This document shows, piece after piece, positions 51,869 to 60,956 of a stretch of 64,000 nt of DNA. Location of the stretch: contig NZ_SAXU01000001.1 in assembly GCF_008016455.1 (NCBI RefSeq), forward strand, positions 1,178,001 to 1,242,000, read 5' to 3'. The translations under genes were made by a program, and so were the position numbers. The stretch comes from Brachyspira aalborgi (GTDB lineage Bacteria > Spirochaetota > Brachyspiria > Brachyspirales > Brachyspiraceae). Position 1 is the first letter of the stretch, and each line of letters starts with the position of its first letter. The notes beneath the pieces were generated by a model, which had not been told where the DNA came from, ran no database searches, and saw only the letters and a list, made by a program, of their open reading frames with translations.

Positions 51869-53314
51869 TTAATTTGTTTCTTCATCTGGGAATCTTTTCA
51901 TACCGTTGCCAATAAATCCTACCACTAAATACACTATAGAGCCGAATAATCCTGATATAATAGGAGCTTCCACCCAACCAACTTTTAATTTTAATATAAA
52001 AATTGTGCTGAGAACAAATCCTACTACCATAGACGATAAAGCTGCAGTTATATTGGCTTTAACTATAGGTCTCATCATAATAGGTCCGACAAACATAGCA
52101 ATTAAACCGCCCGTTCCTATATATGCTATTTGATTTAGCATACCTTGAGGAGCAAGATAGGTTAATACAATACATAAAATACCTGTAACAACAACACCTA
52201 TTCTATTTACCAATGAGCTGCTTGCCTTATGCTTACCAGAAATTGAAACAACCAAATCATGCGAAAGAGCCGCAGCTAATGCCTGTAATACGGAACTTAT
52301 AGTAGACATCATAGCAAATAAAATAAATAGTATGATAAATCCACCTAAAAATGGAGGCAAATAAGTCGTTAGAAATACTGGCATAGCGCTATCTGGATTA
52401 GCTAAACCAGGCTGCTTATAAAACATATAAAGTCCAGCTAAAGGAATAAAACTTAAAATTATTCCAATAGGCGCCATTATTAAAGCCGTTAAAGGTATAT
52501 TAATATTATCTTTAAATGACAAGAATCTAACAGACATATATGGAAGAGTTGTAGTAAATAAGAAAGCGTAAATAAATACCAAGAAACAGCTATACTTTCC
52601 TTGTCCATAAGGAGTAGAAGTTTCTGGGTTAATAAATTCTGGCTTTATTTCTCCTACTCTTTGAATAAGCTCACCTATTGAAATATCCTTGATAATAGCA
52701 AAGAAAACTACAAGAGCTCCTATTACCATTCCCATACACATCATAGTATCGGTTATAGCAACGGCTAATAAACCGCCTTGCACAGTAAATATTATTATAA
52801 CTATCATTACTAACATGGAACTTATTTCTTGTGAAATTCCTAACCATTGAGAAGCAAGCAAACCTACTGCTCTTACTTGCCCTATACTAAATACGGATAA
52901 GAACACGAAAGTAGCTAAACCGCCAAAACAATGCACTATTCTTTTTTGAATAACATCGCCTCTGTGAGTCGTAGATATATACTCTGGAACGGTAAAACCT
53001 CCGCTTTCTTCAGCTCTTCTTTTCATAAAGCCTGCAAAAAATAATGTTCCAAAAGTTATAGCAGGCGCAAAAAAGAAATTAGATAATACCTCTATGGTCC
53101 CGTAAGCATAAGTTGTGCCTGGTGAACCTATGAAGCCCCAACCACTATAGCCTGTAGCCATTAATGTTCCTGCTCCAATAAAAGCGCCTATAGATTTAGC
53201 TCCCAATAAAAAACCTTGAGAATCACTTTTATACTTTTTTATTCTTAATTGAGACCAAAAGCCTACACTTAAAAGAATTAACGATGACACTATAAATATA
53301 ATCCAATTAGTCAT
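51869..53314 (-). CDS. Sodium:solute symporter (SSS family)
   Basis: The 481-residue protein has about thirteen membrane helices. Family marks are GFLLGAKSIGAFIGAGTLMATGYSGWGFIG near residue 35-65 (in sections) and GLLAVAITDTMMCMGMVIGAL, the SSS signature region around helices 4-5, plus FAMMSTISSVLQALAAALSHDL. It is closest in look to pantothenate/proline-type symporters. In this cluster the cargo is probably arginine, guanidino compounds, glycine or a betaine-like substrate. A 38-residue membrane protein gene overlaps its start. Confidence 0.85.
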   Translation of the reverse strand: MTNWIIFIVSSLILLSVGFWSQLRIKKYKSDSQGFLLGAKSIGAFIGAGTLMATGYSGWGFIGSPGTTYAYGTIEVLSNFFFAPAITFGTLFFAGFMKRRAEESGGFTVPEYISTTHRGDVIQKRIVHCFGGLATFVFLSVFSIGQVRAVGLLASQWLGISQEISSMLVMIVIIIFTVQGGLLAVAITDTMMCMGMVIGALVVFFAIIKDISIGELIQRVGEIKPEFINPETSTPYGQGKYSCFLVFIYAFLFTTTLPYMSVRFLSFKDNINIPLTALIMAPIGIILSFIPLAGLYMFYKQPGLANPDSAMPVFLTTYLPPFLGGFIILFILFAMMSTISSVLQALAAALSHDLVVSISGKHKASSSLVNRIGVVVTGILCIVLTYLAPQGMLNQIAYIGTGGLIAMFVGPIMMRPIVKANITAALSSMVVGFVLSTIFILKLKVGWVEAPIISGLFGSIVYLVVGFIGNGMKRFPDEETN

Positions 53315-53430
53315 TATCTATTACCTCCTTTATTTTTATTTACATATCTAACGATGCATGCTATTATTGGAACTACCATTAAAATTATGCATCCATAGAT
53401 AAAACAATCCATTGTCCAAGAACCTGTCAT
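53314..53430 (-). CDS. Small accessory membrane protein of the symporter
   Basis: A 38-residue open frame begins with an ATG at 53430, eight nt after GGAG, and ends in TAATG overlapping the symporter start. It has one hydrophobic segment (CFIYGCIILMVVPIIACIV) and a basic tail (RYVNKNKGGNR). Several SSS symporters are paired with such tiny subunits. The AAAGGAGG for the symporter lies within its last codons, so the two are translated together. Confidence 0.7.
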   Translation of the reverse strand: MTGSWTMDCFIYGCIILMVVPIIACIVRYVNKNKGGNR

Positions 53431-53461
53431 ATTTTACTCCTTAATAATAAATTAAAATTAA

Positions 53462-53493
53462 GGGAGATTAGAAGATTAATAATCCAATCTCCC
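53462..53493 (-). terminator. Terminator or attenuator after the amidinotransferase gene
   Basis: On the minus strand GGGAGATT pairs with AATCTCCC, followed by TTAATTTTAATTT. It separates the OTC-carbamate kinase-amidinotransferase group from the symporter group. Confidence 0.65.
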
Positions 53494-53510
53494 TCCGATA
53501 AAATTTTATT

Positions 53511-54665
53511 TTACCATTTTTTTGTTTCCCACTTTTTATAAGTAACAAGAGTAGGGTCGTCTACTTGTTTAGGGAAATAATCTTCACATTTTCCTTCTCG
53601 ATATACATCGGCAGTAGCACAATGCAATCCGCCTCCAAATGGATAAGCGTCACGGAATGGAACAGGTATAACATTCATTCCTAATTTATCCATCTGTTCT
53701 AATTGATGAGTTTCGCTGGCTTCTACCAAAACAGTTTTATGGTCTAATACCAAACAGTTCATAGAAAGCCATACGCTTGAATAACACAATGGAGGAGGTT
53801 CCTTATGAGCAGGCATAGCTGCATCCACTATTTCCCAACCATTAGCTTCAAATATTTTCCTCTGTTCTTTAGGCAATTTTCTTGAAGGATTATTGATAAT
53901 CAAACCAGGTCTCAAAGGAACAAATGTTGCATCAATATGAATAGGATAAGGGTCTCCTGGAAAGTTAACCGCATGAATCCTATGGTCTGGATATTGTCGC
54001 CTTAACCATTCCATAGCTTTTCTGTTAGTAGTTAAACCATGCTGACAGAATAAATCTTTGCCGAGCCTCATAACATCGGCAGCGTCAAAAAGTATCTCAT
54101 GTTCAGTGGTTACCATATGCAATTTAGCTGTTCTTTCAAGAAGAATTTCTTCCGTAATATTTCCGTCATAATAATGCATATCATAACTTGCATCGCCTAA
54201 TTCTGGACGAGGTGCGGAAATCCATTTGAATTCTGGGTCATCGTCAAAATATTGTCTTAATACTTTAGAATACGCCAAATATTCAAAGAATCTTGACCTG
54301 AAAGACATGGCTGCAGATACTATTTCGCTACCTATTGTTAACAATACATCGCGAGGGGGCATACAACCAAACATACTTCCCGTCATAAAATGAGGCGTTA
54401 CAACAGCCTGATTCCATTGTATAGGTTCAGGTCTGTCAACTTTTACCCCATGTTGTTCTAATATTTTGCAGAGATTATCTAATTGGGCATTAGCTTTCTC
54501 CACAGTGTCCAAAGGTCTAGGTCCTGTCATACCGCGCATAGGACTATCCAAAGGTACTTTAGCTTTTGAAGCAGGTTCAGAAGGGGCGATACAGCAATTG
54601 TCCGCTCTACCAACTATAACATGCTTTAGAGGATCAAAATCGTTCCAAGAATTTACTATTTTCAT
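53511..54665 (-). CDS. Arginine:glycine amidinotransferase family protein
   Basis: The 384-residue enzyme closely follows the AGAT family: SWNDFDPLKHVIVGRADN, PRDVLLTIGSEIVSA, FRSRFFEYLAYSKVLRQYF, and the catalytic triad in FDAADVMRLG (Asp), PIHIDATFVPL (His) and FGGGLHCATADV (Cys). AGAT moves the amidino group of arginine to glycine, giving guanidinoacetate and ornithine, and the reaction is reversible. It is rare in bacteria. Here it sits directly behind OTC and carbamate kinase and near glycine reductase, so it probably links guanidinoacetate, glycine and arginine in fermentation. Other amidino donors or acceptors (for example inosamine phosphate) are possible. Confidence 0.85.
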   Translation of the reverse strand: MKIVNSWNDFDPLKHVIVGRADNCCIAPSEPASKAKVPLDSPMRGMTGPRPLDTVEKANAQLDNLCKILEQHGVKVDRPEPIQWNQAVVTPHFMTGSMFGCMPPRDVLLTIGSEIVSAAMSFRSRFFEYLAYSKVLRQYFDDDPEFKWISAPRPELGDASYDMHYYDGNITEEILLERTAKLHMVTTEHEILFDAADVMRLGKDLFCQHGLTTNRKAMEWLRRQYPDHRIHAVNFPGDPYPIHIDATFVPLRPGLIINNPSRKLPKEQRKIFEANGWEIVDAAMPAHKEPPPLCYSSVWLSMNCLVLDHKTVLVEASETHQLEQMDKLGMNVIPVPFRDAYPFGGGLHCATADVYREGKCEDYFPKQVDDPTLVTYKKWETKKW

Positions 54666-54735
54666 TCTGGCTCTCCTTAATTAATTAATTATATTTTAAA
54701 TAATTGATAACAATTATTTAATGCTAATTTAAATT

Positions 54736-55671
54736 TTACCGTTTAATAATTACAGTTCCAGTCTTTCCAGCTATACCATCGGCAGCTTTTTCCAACGATG
54801 TTATTAAGGCTTTTCGTCCTGGCTTAGACTCTGCAAACATCATAGCGGCTTTAACTTTAGGCAACATAGAACCTGGCGCAAAATGTCCATCTTCTATGTA
54901 TTTTTTAGCATCATCTATACTCATAGATGATAACCATTTTTCATCGCTTTTACCAAAATTAATAGCAACTTTTTCAACAGCGGTTAATATAATCAAATAA
55001 TCAGCATTCAATATTTCGGCTATTTTAGCGGATGCAAAATCTTTATCTATAACCGCTGGAATACCTATTAATTTATCGCCATCGGAGTATACGGGGATAC
55101 CGCCTCCGCCTACGGTAATAACTATAGTTCCGTTATTTATCAATGTTTGAACTACATTCTTTTCAACTACATCAACAGGTAAAGGAGAAGCTATAACTCT
55201 TCTATAGCCTCTTCCTGCATCTTCTTTAAATATATCTCCAGTTTTTTTAGATAATTCTTCAGCTTCTTCTTTAGAATAAAATGAACCTATAGGCTTTGTA
55301 GGATTTTCAAAAGCCTTATCGCTTTTATCCACTATAACTTGCGTGATTATCGTAACCACATCTTTATTTATTTTTCTTACTTTTAATTCTTCTCTAATAG
55401 CATTTTGCAGATGATATCCTATATAACCTTGGCTCATAGAACCGCATTCTGGAAAAGGCATATCGGGTATATTAGAAGAATTTTTAGATGCGTTATCAAA
55501 CGCTAAATTTATCATACCTACTTGAGGTCCGTTTCCATGCGCTATTATTATGGTATGTCCTTCTTGAATCAAATCTACTATAGGTTTAGCGGTATACGAT
55601 ACAGCTTGAAGTTGTTCTTTCGGATTATTGCCTAACGCATTACCGCCCAACGCCACTACTATTTTTCCCAT
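54736..55671 (-). CDS. arcC: Carbamate kinase
   Basis: ArcC makes ATP from carbamoyl phosphate and ADP, the last step of arginine fermentation. The 311-residue protein has KIVVALGGNALG, IAHGNGPQVGM, MSQGYIGYHLQNAI, RRVIASPLPVDVVE, VTVGGGGIPVY, GIPAVIDKDFASAKIA and HFAPGSMLPKVKAAM, all family marks. Length is normal. TGGAG is nine nt before its ATG, and it lies 39 nt after the OTC gene. Confidence 0.96.
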   Translation of the reverse strand: MGKIVVALGGNALGNNPKEQLQAVSYTAKPIVDLIQEGHTIIIAHGNGPQVGMINLAFDNASKNSSNIPDMPFPECGSMSQGYIGYHLQNAIREELKVRKINKDVVTIITQVIVDKSDKAFENPTKPIGSFYSKEEAEELSKKTGDIFKEDAGRGYRRVIASPLPVDVVEKNVVQTLINNGTIVITVGGGGIPVYSDGDKLIGIPAVIDKDFASAKIAEILNADYLIILTAVEKVAINFGKSDEKWLSSMSIDDAKKYIEDGHFAPGSMLPKVKAAMMFAESKPGRKALITSLEKAADGIAGKTGTVIIKR

Positions 55672-55710
55672 TTTTAATATTCTCCATTTTTTATTTTTAT
55701 AATATATTAA

Positions 55711-56709
55711 TTACATTTTACCAATAGTAGCCACTATAACCGCTTTAATAGTATGCATTCTATTCTCCGCTTCGTCAAATACTCTTGAATATTTGCTTAA
55801 AAATACTTCGTCCGTTACTTCCATTTCTTTAAGTCCAAATTTTTCATTAATATCAACCGCCGTAGTAGTATTTAAATCATGAAATGAAGGCAGACAATGT
55901 AAGAAAATAACATTAGGATTATTTGTCTTTTTTATCATTTCCATATTTACTTGATAAGGCTTAAGTAATTTTATACGCTCTTCAAATTTGGATTCTTCTC
56001 CCATTGAAACCCAAACATCCGTATAAATAACATCGGCATTTTTTACATCGTCTATATTTTCGCTAAAGTTAATAGAAGCTCCCGTTTCTTTTGCAACCTC
56101 TTTCATTTCTTTAACTAGCGAATCCGAAGGAAATAATTCTTTAGGAGCGATACTCCAAAATTCCATACCCATTTTAGCCGCTCCAATCATAAGAGAGTTT
56201 CCCATATTATTTCTTGCATCTCCAACATACACAAATTTAACTTTATTAAAAGGTTTTGCAACATATTCTTTTACGGTTAAAAAGTCAGCCAATATTTGAG
56301 TAGGATGATATAAATCGGTTAGTCCATTCCATACGGGAACTCCCGAATATTTAGCCAAAGCTTCGACCGTTTCTTGCTTGAATCCTCTAAATTCTATTCC
56401 GTCATAAAATCTTCCCAAAACTTTAGCCGTATCTTCAATAGATTCTTTTTTACCCATTTGACTATCGTTTGAACCTAAAAAAGTTACGCAACCGCCTTCG
56501 TCCATTGCAGCGACTTCAAAAGCGCATCTCGTTCTTGTGGATGTTTTTTCAAATAGAAGAACGATATTTTTTCCTTCTAATAAATTGCCTTTTATTCCCG
56601 CTCTTTTTTTAGCTTTTAAGTCGGATGCTAAATTAAGCAAATAGTGAATTTCATCAGGCGTAAAATGTTTTAATGTTAAAAAATTTCTTCCTTTTAAGTT
56701 TACAGGCAT
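55711..56709 (-). CDS. arcB: Ornithine carbamoyltransferase (catabolic)
   Basis: In this setting it splits citrulline with phosphate into ornithine and carbamoyl phosphate. The 332-residue enzyme has the carbamoyl-phosphate loop [26 protein letters not shown], and [10 protein letters not shown] (usually HCLPAFHD) with the ornithine-binding Cys. It is the first gene after the strong promoter at 56805-56833, with AAGGAG eight nt before the ATG. Confidence 0.95.
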   Translation of the reverse strand: MPVNLKGRNFLTLKHFTPDEIHYLLNLASDLKAKKRAGIKGNLLEGKNIVLLFEKTSTRTRCAFEVAAMDEGGCVTFLGSNDSQMGKKESIEDTAKVLGRFYDGIEFRGFKQETVEALAKYSGVPVWNGLTDLYHPTQILADFLTVKEYVAKPFNKVKFVYVGDARNNMGNSLMIGAAKMGMEFWSIAPKELFPSDSLVKEMKEVAKETGASINFSENIDDVKNADVIYTDVWVSMGEESKFEERIKLLKPYQVNMEMIKKTNNPNVIFLHCLPSFHDLNTTTAVDINEKFGLKEMEVTDEVFLSKYSRVFDEAENRMHTIKAVIVATIGKM

Positions 56710-56804
56710 TTTTAATCTCCTTAATTTTTATTTATATATTTATTAATAAAAAGCCATTATTATGACTTAATATTTTCCACACTAACTACATTCATTATGC
56801 ATAT

Positions 56805-56833
56805 ATTATAGTCAATAAGAATTAAATTGTCAA
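56805..56833 (-). promoter_or_regulatory. Consensus sigma-70 promoter of the arginine operon
   Basis: TTGACA (56833-56828), 17 nt, TATAAT (56810-56805) on the minus strand, a perfect match, followed by a leader of about 90 nt. Confidence 0.8.
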
Positions 56834-56867
56834 TAGATAACAATAAAAATTTTAAAAACTAATATTA

Positions 56868-56884
56868 CCCCCCCCCCCCCCCCC
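56868..56884 (-). repeat. Poly-G tract (17 G on the minus strand) upstream of the arginine promoter
   Basis: Seventeen consecutive C on the plus strand lie 34 bp upstream of the -35 box and 16 bp after the grdX stop. Length change here would move upstream-bound factors relative to the promoter. Confidence 0.85.
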
Positions 56885-56900
56885 GAACAATAAACAACTT

Positions 56901-57293
56901 TTAAGGAATATTTTTATTAAAACATGAAGAAATTAACGACAAATCAACAGTTTTAAAATCGTTTTTTATAGCTTCAGTCCAATTGGTAAGCGCTCTATTT
57001 TTTAAAAATTTATTATAATTATCAATCGCATTTTCTATCATTAAAATGTCATCAAGATTTGCTTCATTATTTTTTATTAAAAGAATCGATTTATAAGGAG
57101 TTTGATTCGACTTTAAACTACCGCTCATAGGATGCGTTAAAAGTTTATATCCTGAATGCAATAAATCTCTTGTCTTAATAAGAACATTATACATACTTTC
57201 CGAATCTATAAATTCTATATTATAATTTTCTTTATATTTTATAAACACTTTGCTATTATTTGTTACAATTAGTGTGTTTTTTCTATTTAACAA
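56901..57293 (-). CDS. grdX: GrdX family protein
   Basis: The 130-residue cytoplasmic protein resembles GrdX: TLIVTNNSKVFIKYKEN at the start and KLLTHPMSGSLKSNQTPYKSILL in the middle. GrdX is encoded at the head of glycine reductase operons and its exact role is unknown. Here it is cut off from grdE and grdB by the arginine genes, and neither grdA, grdC, grdD nor the thioredoxin genes are seen in the window. Confidence 0.82.
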   Translation of the reverse strand: MLNRKNTLIVTNNSKVFIKYKENYNIEFIDSESMYNVLIKTRDLLHSGYKLLTHPMSGSLKSNQTPYKSILLIKNNEANLDDILMIENAIDNYNKFLKNRALTNWTEAIKNDFKTVDLSLISSCFNKNIP

Positions 57294-57350
57294 TTTTATT
57301 TCCTAAAAAATTTATTCTATTTATAACTTTTATTTTTTAATAAAAAATTA

Positions 57351-58376
57351 TTATCTCTTATTAAAAATATATTTATCAATATTATTAACATGCTCTTTAT
57401 AAGTTGTAGAAAAAGCATGTTTTCCCGTTCCATCCGCTACAAAAAATAAATAATCTGTATCGGCTGGATTAAGCGCCGCTTCTATAGATTTTACTCCGCT
57501 CGAACATATAGGAGCTGGCGGAAGTCCTTTTTTAAGATAAGTATTATAAGGGCTTTGCATTAATCTAATCGCATCCGCTATATCTTTAGATTTTACAGTT
57601 TCTATAGCCTCGCCTTTTTGTAAAGTCATAGCATAAATTGTAGTCGGGTCGGCTTGAAGTCTCATATCTATAGAAAGTCTATTATAATAAACCGAAGATA
57701 TTATTTTTGGGTCGTCTAAAGGTCCCATTTCTTTTTCTATAATCGAAGCCATAGTTAAAACTTCATGCAAACTATAACCTAATTTTTTAGCTCTATTTTC
57801 AAAATCTTCTCTTGGAAATTTTTTAAATAAAGAATCTATCATTAAAGTTAATAATACTTTTGGAGGATTTCCTTTTACTATATAATAAGTCGAAGGAAAA
57901 ATATAACCTTCAACGCTTTTGGCGGGAATATTATATTTTTGCAATATTTCTTTATCATAGCATAATTTTAAGAATTCATTTTTTGTAGTAAAATTTTCTT
58001 CTTCCAAATAATTTGCTATTTCGTAAATATTTTTTCCTTCCGCTATGGTTAATTTGCTCATTACTTGCTTTCCGCTATTTATATGTTTCATTATATCAAT
58101 CATACTCATAGTTCGGTTTAATTCGTAATATCCGCTTAAAAGTTTTCTGTCGTATTTTAAATATTTAGATATTAAAGAAAATAATTTTGCATTTCTGATT
58201 AATCCCTGCAATTTAAGTTTATTTGCTATAGAATTTGCGCCTTCGCCTTGTTTAATTTCAAAATATACGATTTCGTTATATTTACTTGTAGGACTTATAA
58301 TAAATTTAATAAACGCGCTAACTAAAATTATATTTGCTATTATAAGTAAAATTATTAAAATAATCGCTTTCTTCAT
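57351..58376 (-). CDS. mltG: Endolytic murein transglycosylase
   Basis: MltG cuts nascent glycan strands and helps set their length. The 341-residue protein has one N-terminal membrane helix, a LysM-like region (FEIKQGEGANSIANKLKLQG), and the YceG domain with TIAEGKNIYEIANYL, VEGYIFPSTYY, LTMASIIEKEMG (catalytic Glu), SVYYNRLSIDMRLQADPTTIYA and YNTYLKKGLPPAPICSSG. It lies 57 nt upstream of grdX in the same direction; a shared transcript is possible but not functionally expected. Confidence 0.92.
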   Translation of the reverse strand: MKKAIILIILLIIANIILVSAFIKFIISPTSKYNEIVYFEIKQGEGANSIANKLKLQGLIRNAKLFSLISKYLKYDRKLLSGYYELNRTMSMIDIMKHINSGKQVMSKLTIAEGKNIYEIANYLEEENFTTKNEFLKLCYDKEILQKYNIPAKSVEGYIFPSTYYIVKGNPPKVLLTLMIDSLFKKFPREDFENRAKKLGYSLHEVLTMASIIEKEMGPLDDPKIISSVYYNRLSIDMRLQADPTTIYAMTLQKGEAIETVKSKDIADAIRLMQSPYNTYLKKGLPPAPICSSGVKSIEAALNPADTDYLFFVADGTGKHAFSTTYKEHVNNIDKYIFNKR

Positions 58377-58552
58377 AAAAAAATTTTCTTATTGATAAAT
58401 ATATTTTATATGTTAAATTAAATTAATATATTTGTCAATTATAAATATTCACAATTAATTATTATTAAACTTTATAATAAATTTTATTTGCAAAAATTAA
58501 TAAAAAATATTAAAATACATAGTAAATAAAATTATGTTAAGTTGTATAAAAA

Positions 58553-60775
58553 ATGAAAAAAAGAATATTTTTATTAGCTTTGTCTTTTGAACTTATTATA
58601 ATAATTGCAACTTCGGTTTTAAATGCAAAAAGTATGCCCGAAATTCCCGATATAATTTCAAAAAATAAAATAAATTATAAAACCGCCTTAAAATTGCATA
58701 ACGATGGAAAATATTTAGACGCTTATAATCAATTTACAAATATAATAAACGGAAATGATGAAGCTTTAATAAGAGATTATGTAATATATTATGGAGCGAA
58801 AAGCGCTTTTTATTGCGAAATGTTTGAAGAAGCGATTGATTTATATTCTCTGCTTATGAAAGAACATCCTCGCTCTTCTCTCTATCCTTATGCCGAACAA
58901 TATAAAGCTTTAGCGGAATTTTACAGAGACGATTATCCCGTGAGTAATTTTTTTAACGGAAAAGCTCAAAAATGGATTAAAGAATTTGTAGGATTAAAAG
59001 CTTTACAAAAAACAAATAATAAAAATAAAGAAATAGCGCTTGAACTTATAAATAGATTTTACACTAAAGATGCAATAATTTATTTTAATAATAATTTTCA
59101 AAAAGAAGCTTTGAATTTGCCTAATAATATAAAATATAAAATGGCTACAGAATTATACGAAGCGGGATTTAGAAACTCATCGTTAAATTATTTTAATTCT
59201 TTAATAAAACAAAATTATAATAAAGCAAATTGTTTGTATTATACGGCTAGAATAAATCAACAGGAAAATAAAAGAGAGGAGGCGGCAAAATTATTTGACA
59301 TATATCTTGCAAATACAAATAATAAATCTTATAGAAGATTAGGACTTTATTATAGCGCCGATAATTATTATAAATTAAAAAATACAAAAAAATCTATTTC
59401 GCTTTATCAAACTTTTTTAAAAGAATATCCGAAAGACGATTATGTTCCGAGAATTTATAATATATTTTTAAATGAAAGTTTAAATGCAAATAATTTGATT
59501 TCGGCAAAAAGATATTTAACAAACAGTTTAAAAAAATTTCCAAATAATAGATGGACTGAAACATCTTTAAAAAGTTATTTGAGAAAATCTTTGAGATTAA
59601 AAAATAAAACGGAAACATATTACGGATTAAAAATACTTGAAGAGAGACATTCAAAATTAAGAAAAGATTTTATATTATCTTGGAATATATGGATTGCAAA
59701 CGAATTTAAAGATTTCAATAAAAGAGACGAATATGTTTTGGAAACTCTTTTAACTAGCAAAAATCCTTATTATATTAAAGGTGCTTTAACTTTGGCAAAT
59801 AAAGATATGCTGCAAAATGTATATTCAAACAACGCTTACAATATGGAAGAAGCTAAAAAATTTTTTGCTAATTCAAATTATTCAAAAACGCTTGAATTTT
59901 TAAATAAGATTCAATTTATAGATTATATAGCGACTAAAAGAGAAGATAAACTTGTAAAAGAAGCGAGAGATATTGCAAAAAAAATATTTATGCAAAATAA
60001 ATTTGTTAAAGATTTTTATTCTAAAAAAACCGAAAACGAAATATTTAACGAGCTTTCTTTACAAACGAGAAAAGAATCAAATAAATCAATTTTGCTTTAT
60101 TATTACGGAGATAATCAAAACGCTTATAACGAATTTGATAAAATCTATAGCAAAACTCAAACTACCTATCCTTTATTTTATTATGCCCAAAAAATATTTT
60201 TAGATTCTGCAAACACAAAAAGATTTATGCAAATATGCAATAATATTGGCAAATATTTTGGCTATCCTTATTCTCAAAATGTCGATTTGCTTCCCGAAGA
60301 GTTTAGAAAATATATTTATCCGCGTTACTTTGACGATTTGGTAGTTCCCGAAGCGAAATATTATAAAATAGAGCCTGAATTTATTTATTCTATAATGCGC
60401 GAAGAAAGTTTATTTGACTCAAAGGCGCTTTCTTGGGCTGGAGCGCGAGGGTTAATGCAACTTATGCCCGCGACTGCAAGAGCGGAAAATAAAAAAACGA
60501 GATATAAATTTAATCCTCTTAATTTATACGATTCTAAACAAAATATATATTTGGGAATTTCGCATTTATCTTGGCTTTTTCAAAGCGAAAACGCGAGCAA
60601 TTATATTATCGTTGCTGCAAAATATAACGCTGGTTCAAGTAGAGGAAACAGATGGAAAAACGAATATGGAACTAATAATATGTATAGAACGGGAAGATTT
60701 ATAGATATTGAAGAGACGGAATATTATGTCGAAAAAGTAATGAAAAGCTACGAGTATTATAGTAGGTATTATTAA
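58553..60775 (+). CDS. slt: Soluble lytic murein transglycosylase with TPR-like region
   Basis: The 740-residue protein has a signal peptide (about 1-26), a long all-helical superhelix with TPR-like units (about 40-560; for example YYGAKSAFYCEMFEEAIDLY and YYSADNYYKLKNTKKSISLY), and a C-terminal SLT domain (about 600-735). The SLT motifs are SIMREESLFDSKALSWAGARGLMQLMPATA (catalytic Glu in REES; shown here in two parts, SIMREESLFDSKA and GARGLMQLMPATA), YLGISHLSWLF and AAKYNAGSSRGNRW. It cleaves peptidoglycan to anhydromuropeptides in the periplasm. It is divergent from mltG, another transglycosylase. Confidence 0.9.
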   Translation: MKKRIFLLALSFELIIIIATSVLNAKSMPEIPDIISKNKINYKTALKLHNDGKYLDAYNQFTNIINGNDEALIRDYVIYYGAKSAFYCEMFEEAIDLYSLLMKEHPRSSLYPYAEQYKALAEFYRDDYPVSNFFNGKAQKWIKEFVGLKALQKTNNKNKEIALELINRFYTKDAIIYFNNNFQKEALNLPNNIKYKMATELYEAGFRNSSLNYFNSLIKQNYNKANCLYYTARINQQENKREEAAKLFDIYLANTNNKSYRRLGLYYSADNYYKLKNTKKSISLYQTFLKEYPKDDYVPRIYNIFLNESLNANNLISAKRYLTNSLKKFPNNRWTETSLKSYLRKSLRLKNKTETYYGLKILEERHSKLRKDFILSWNIWIANEFKDFNKRDEYVLETLLTSKNPYYIKGALTLANKDMLQNVYSNNAYNMEEAKKFFANSNYSKTLEFLNKIQFIDYIATKREDKLVKEARDIAKKIFMQNKFVKDFYSKKTENEIFNELSLQTRKESNKSILLYYYGDNQNAYNEFDKIYSKTQTTYPLFYYAQKIFLDSANTKRFMQICNNIGKYFGYPYSQNVDLLPEEFRKYIYPRYFDDLVVPEAKYYKIEPEFIYSIMREESLFDSKALSWAGARGLMQLMPATARAENKKTRYKFNPLNLYDSKQNIYLGISHLSWLFQSENASNYIIVAAKYNAGSSRGNRWKNEYGTNNMYRTGRFIDIEETEYYVEKVMKSYEYYSRYY

Positions 60776-60922
60776 AAATTTAATTTAGCGAAAAAGTCCA
60801 ATTTATAATCCATTAACTCTTGCAAATTCAACCCTTCCTCTCAATTATCCTAATCAACCAAATTCTCAATTTATTTCTTTATTTTTTATCGAATTAAGAA
60901 TAAATATAAATCGTATTCTATT

Positions 60923-60950
60923 TTGACAAATAAAATTATTCTGCTATAAT
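60923..60950 (+). promoter_or_regulatory. Promoter of the Rpn nuclease gene
   Basis: TTGACA (60923-60928), 16 nt, TATAAT (60945-60950). The ATG follows the -10 box by 6 nt, so transcription should begin at or next to the start codon, giving a leaderless mRNA. Confidence 0.65.
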
Positions 60951-60956
60951 ATATTT

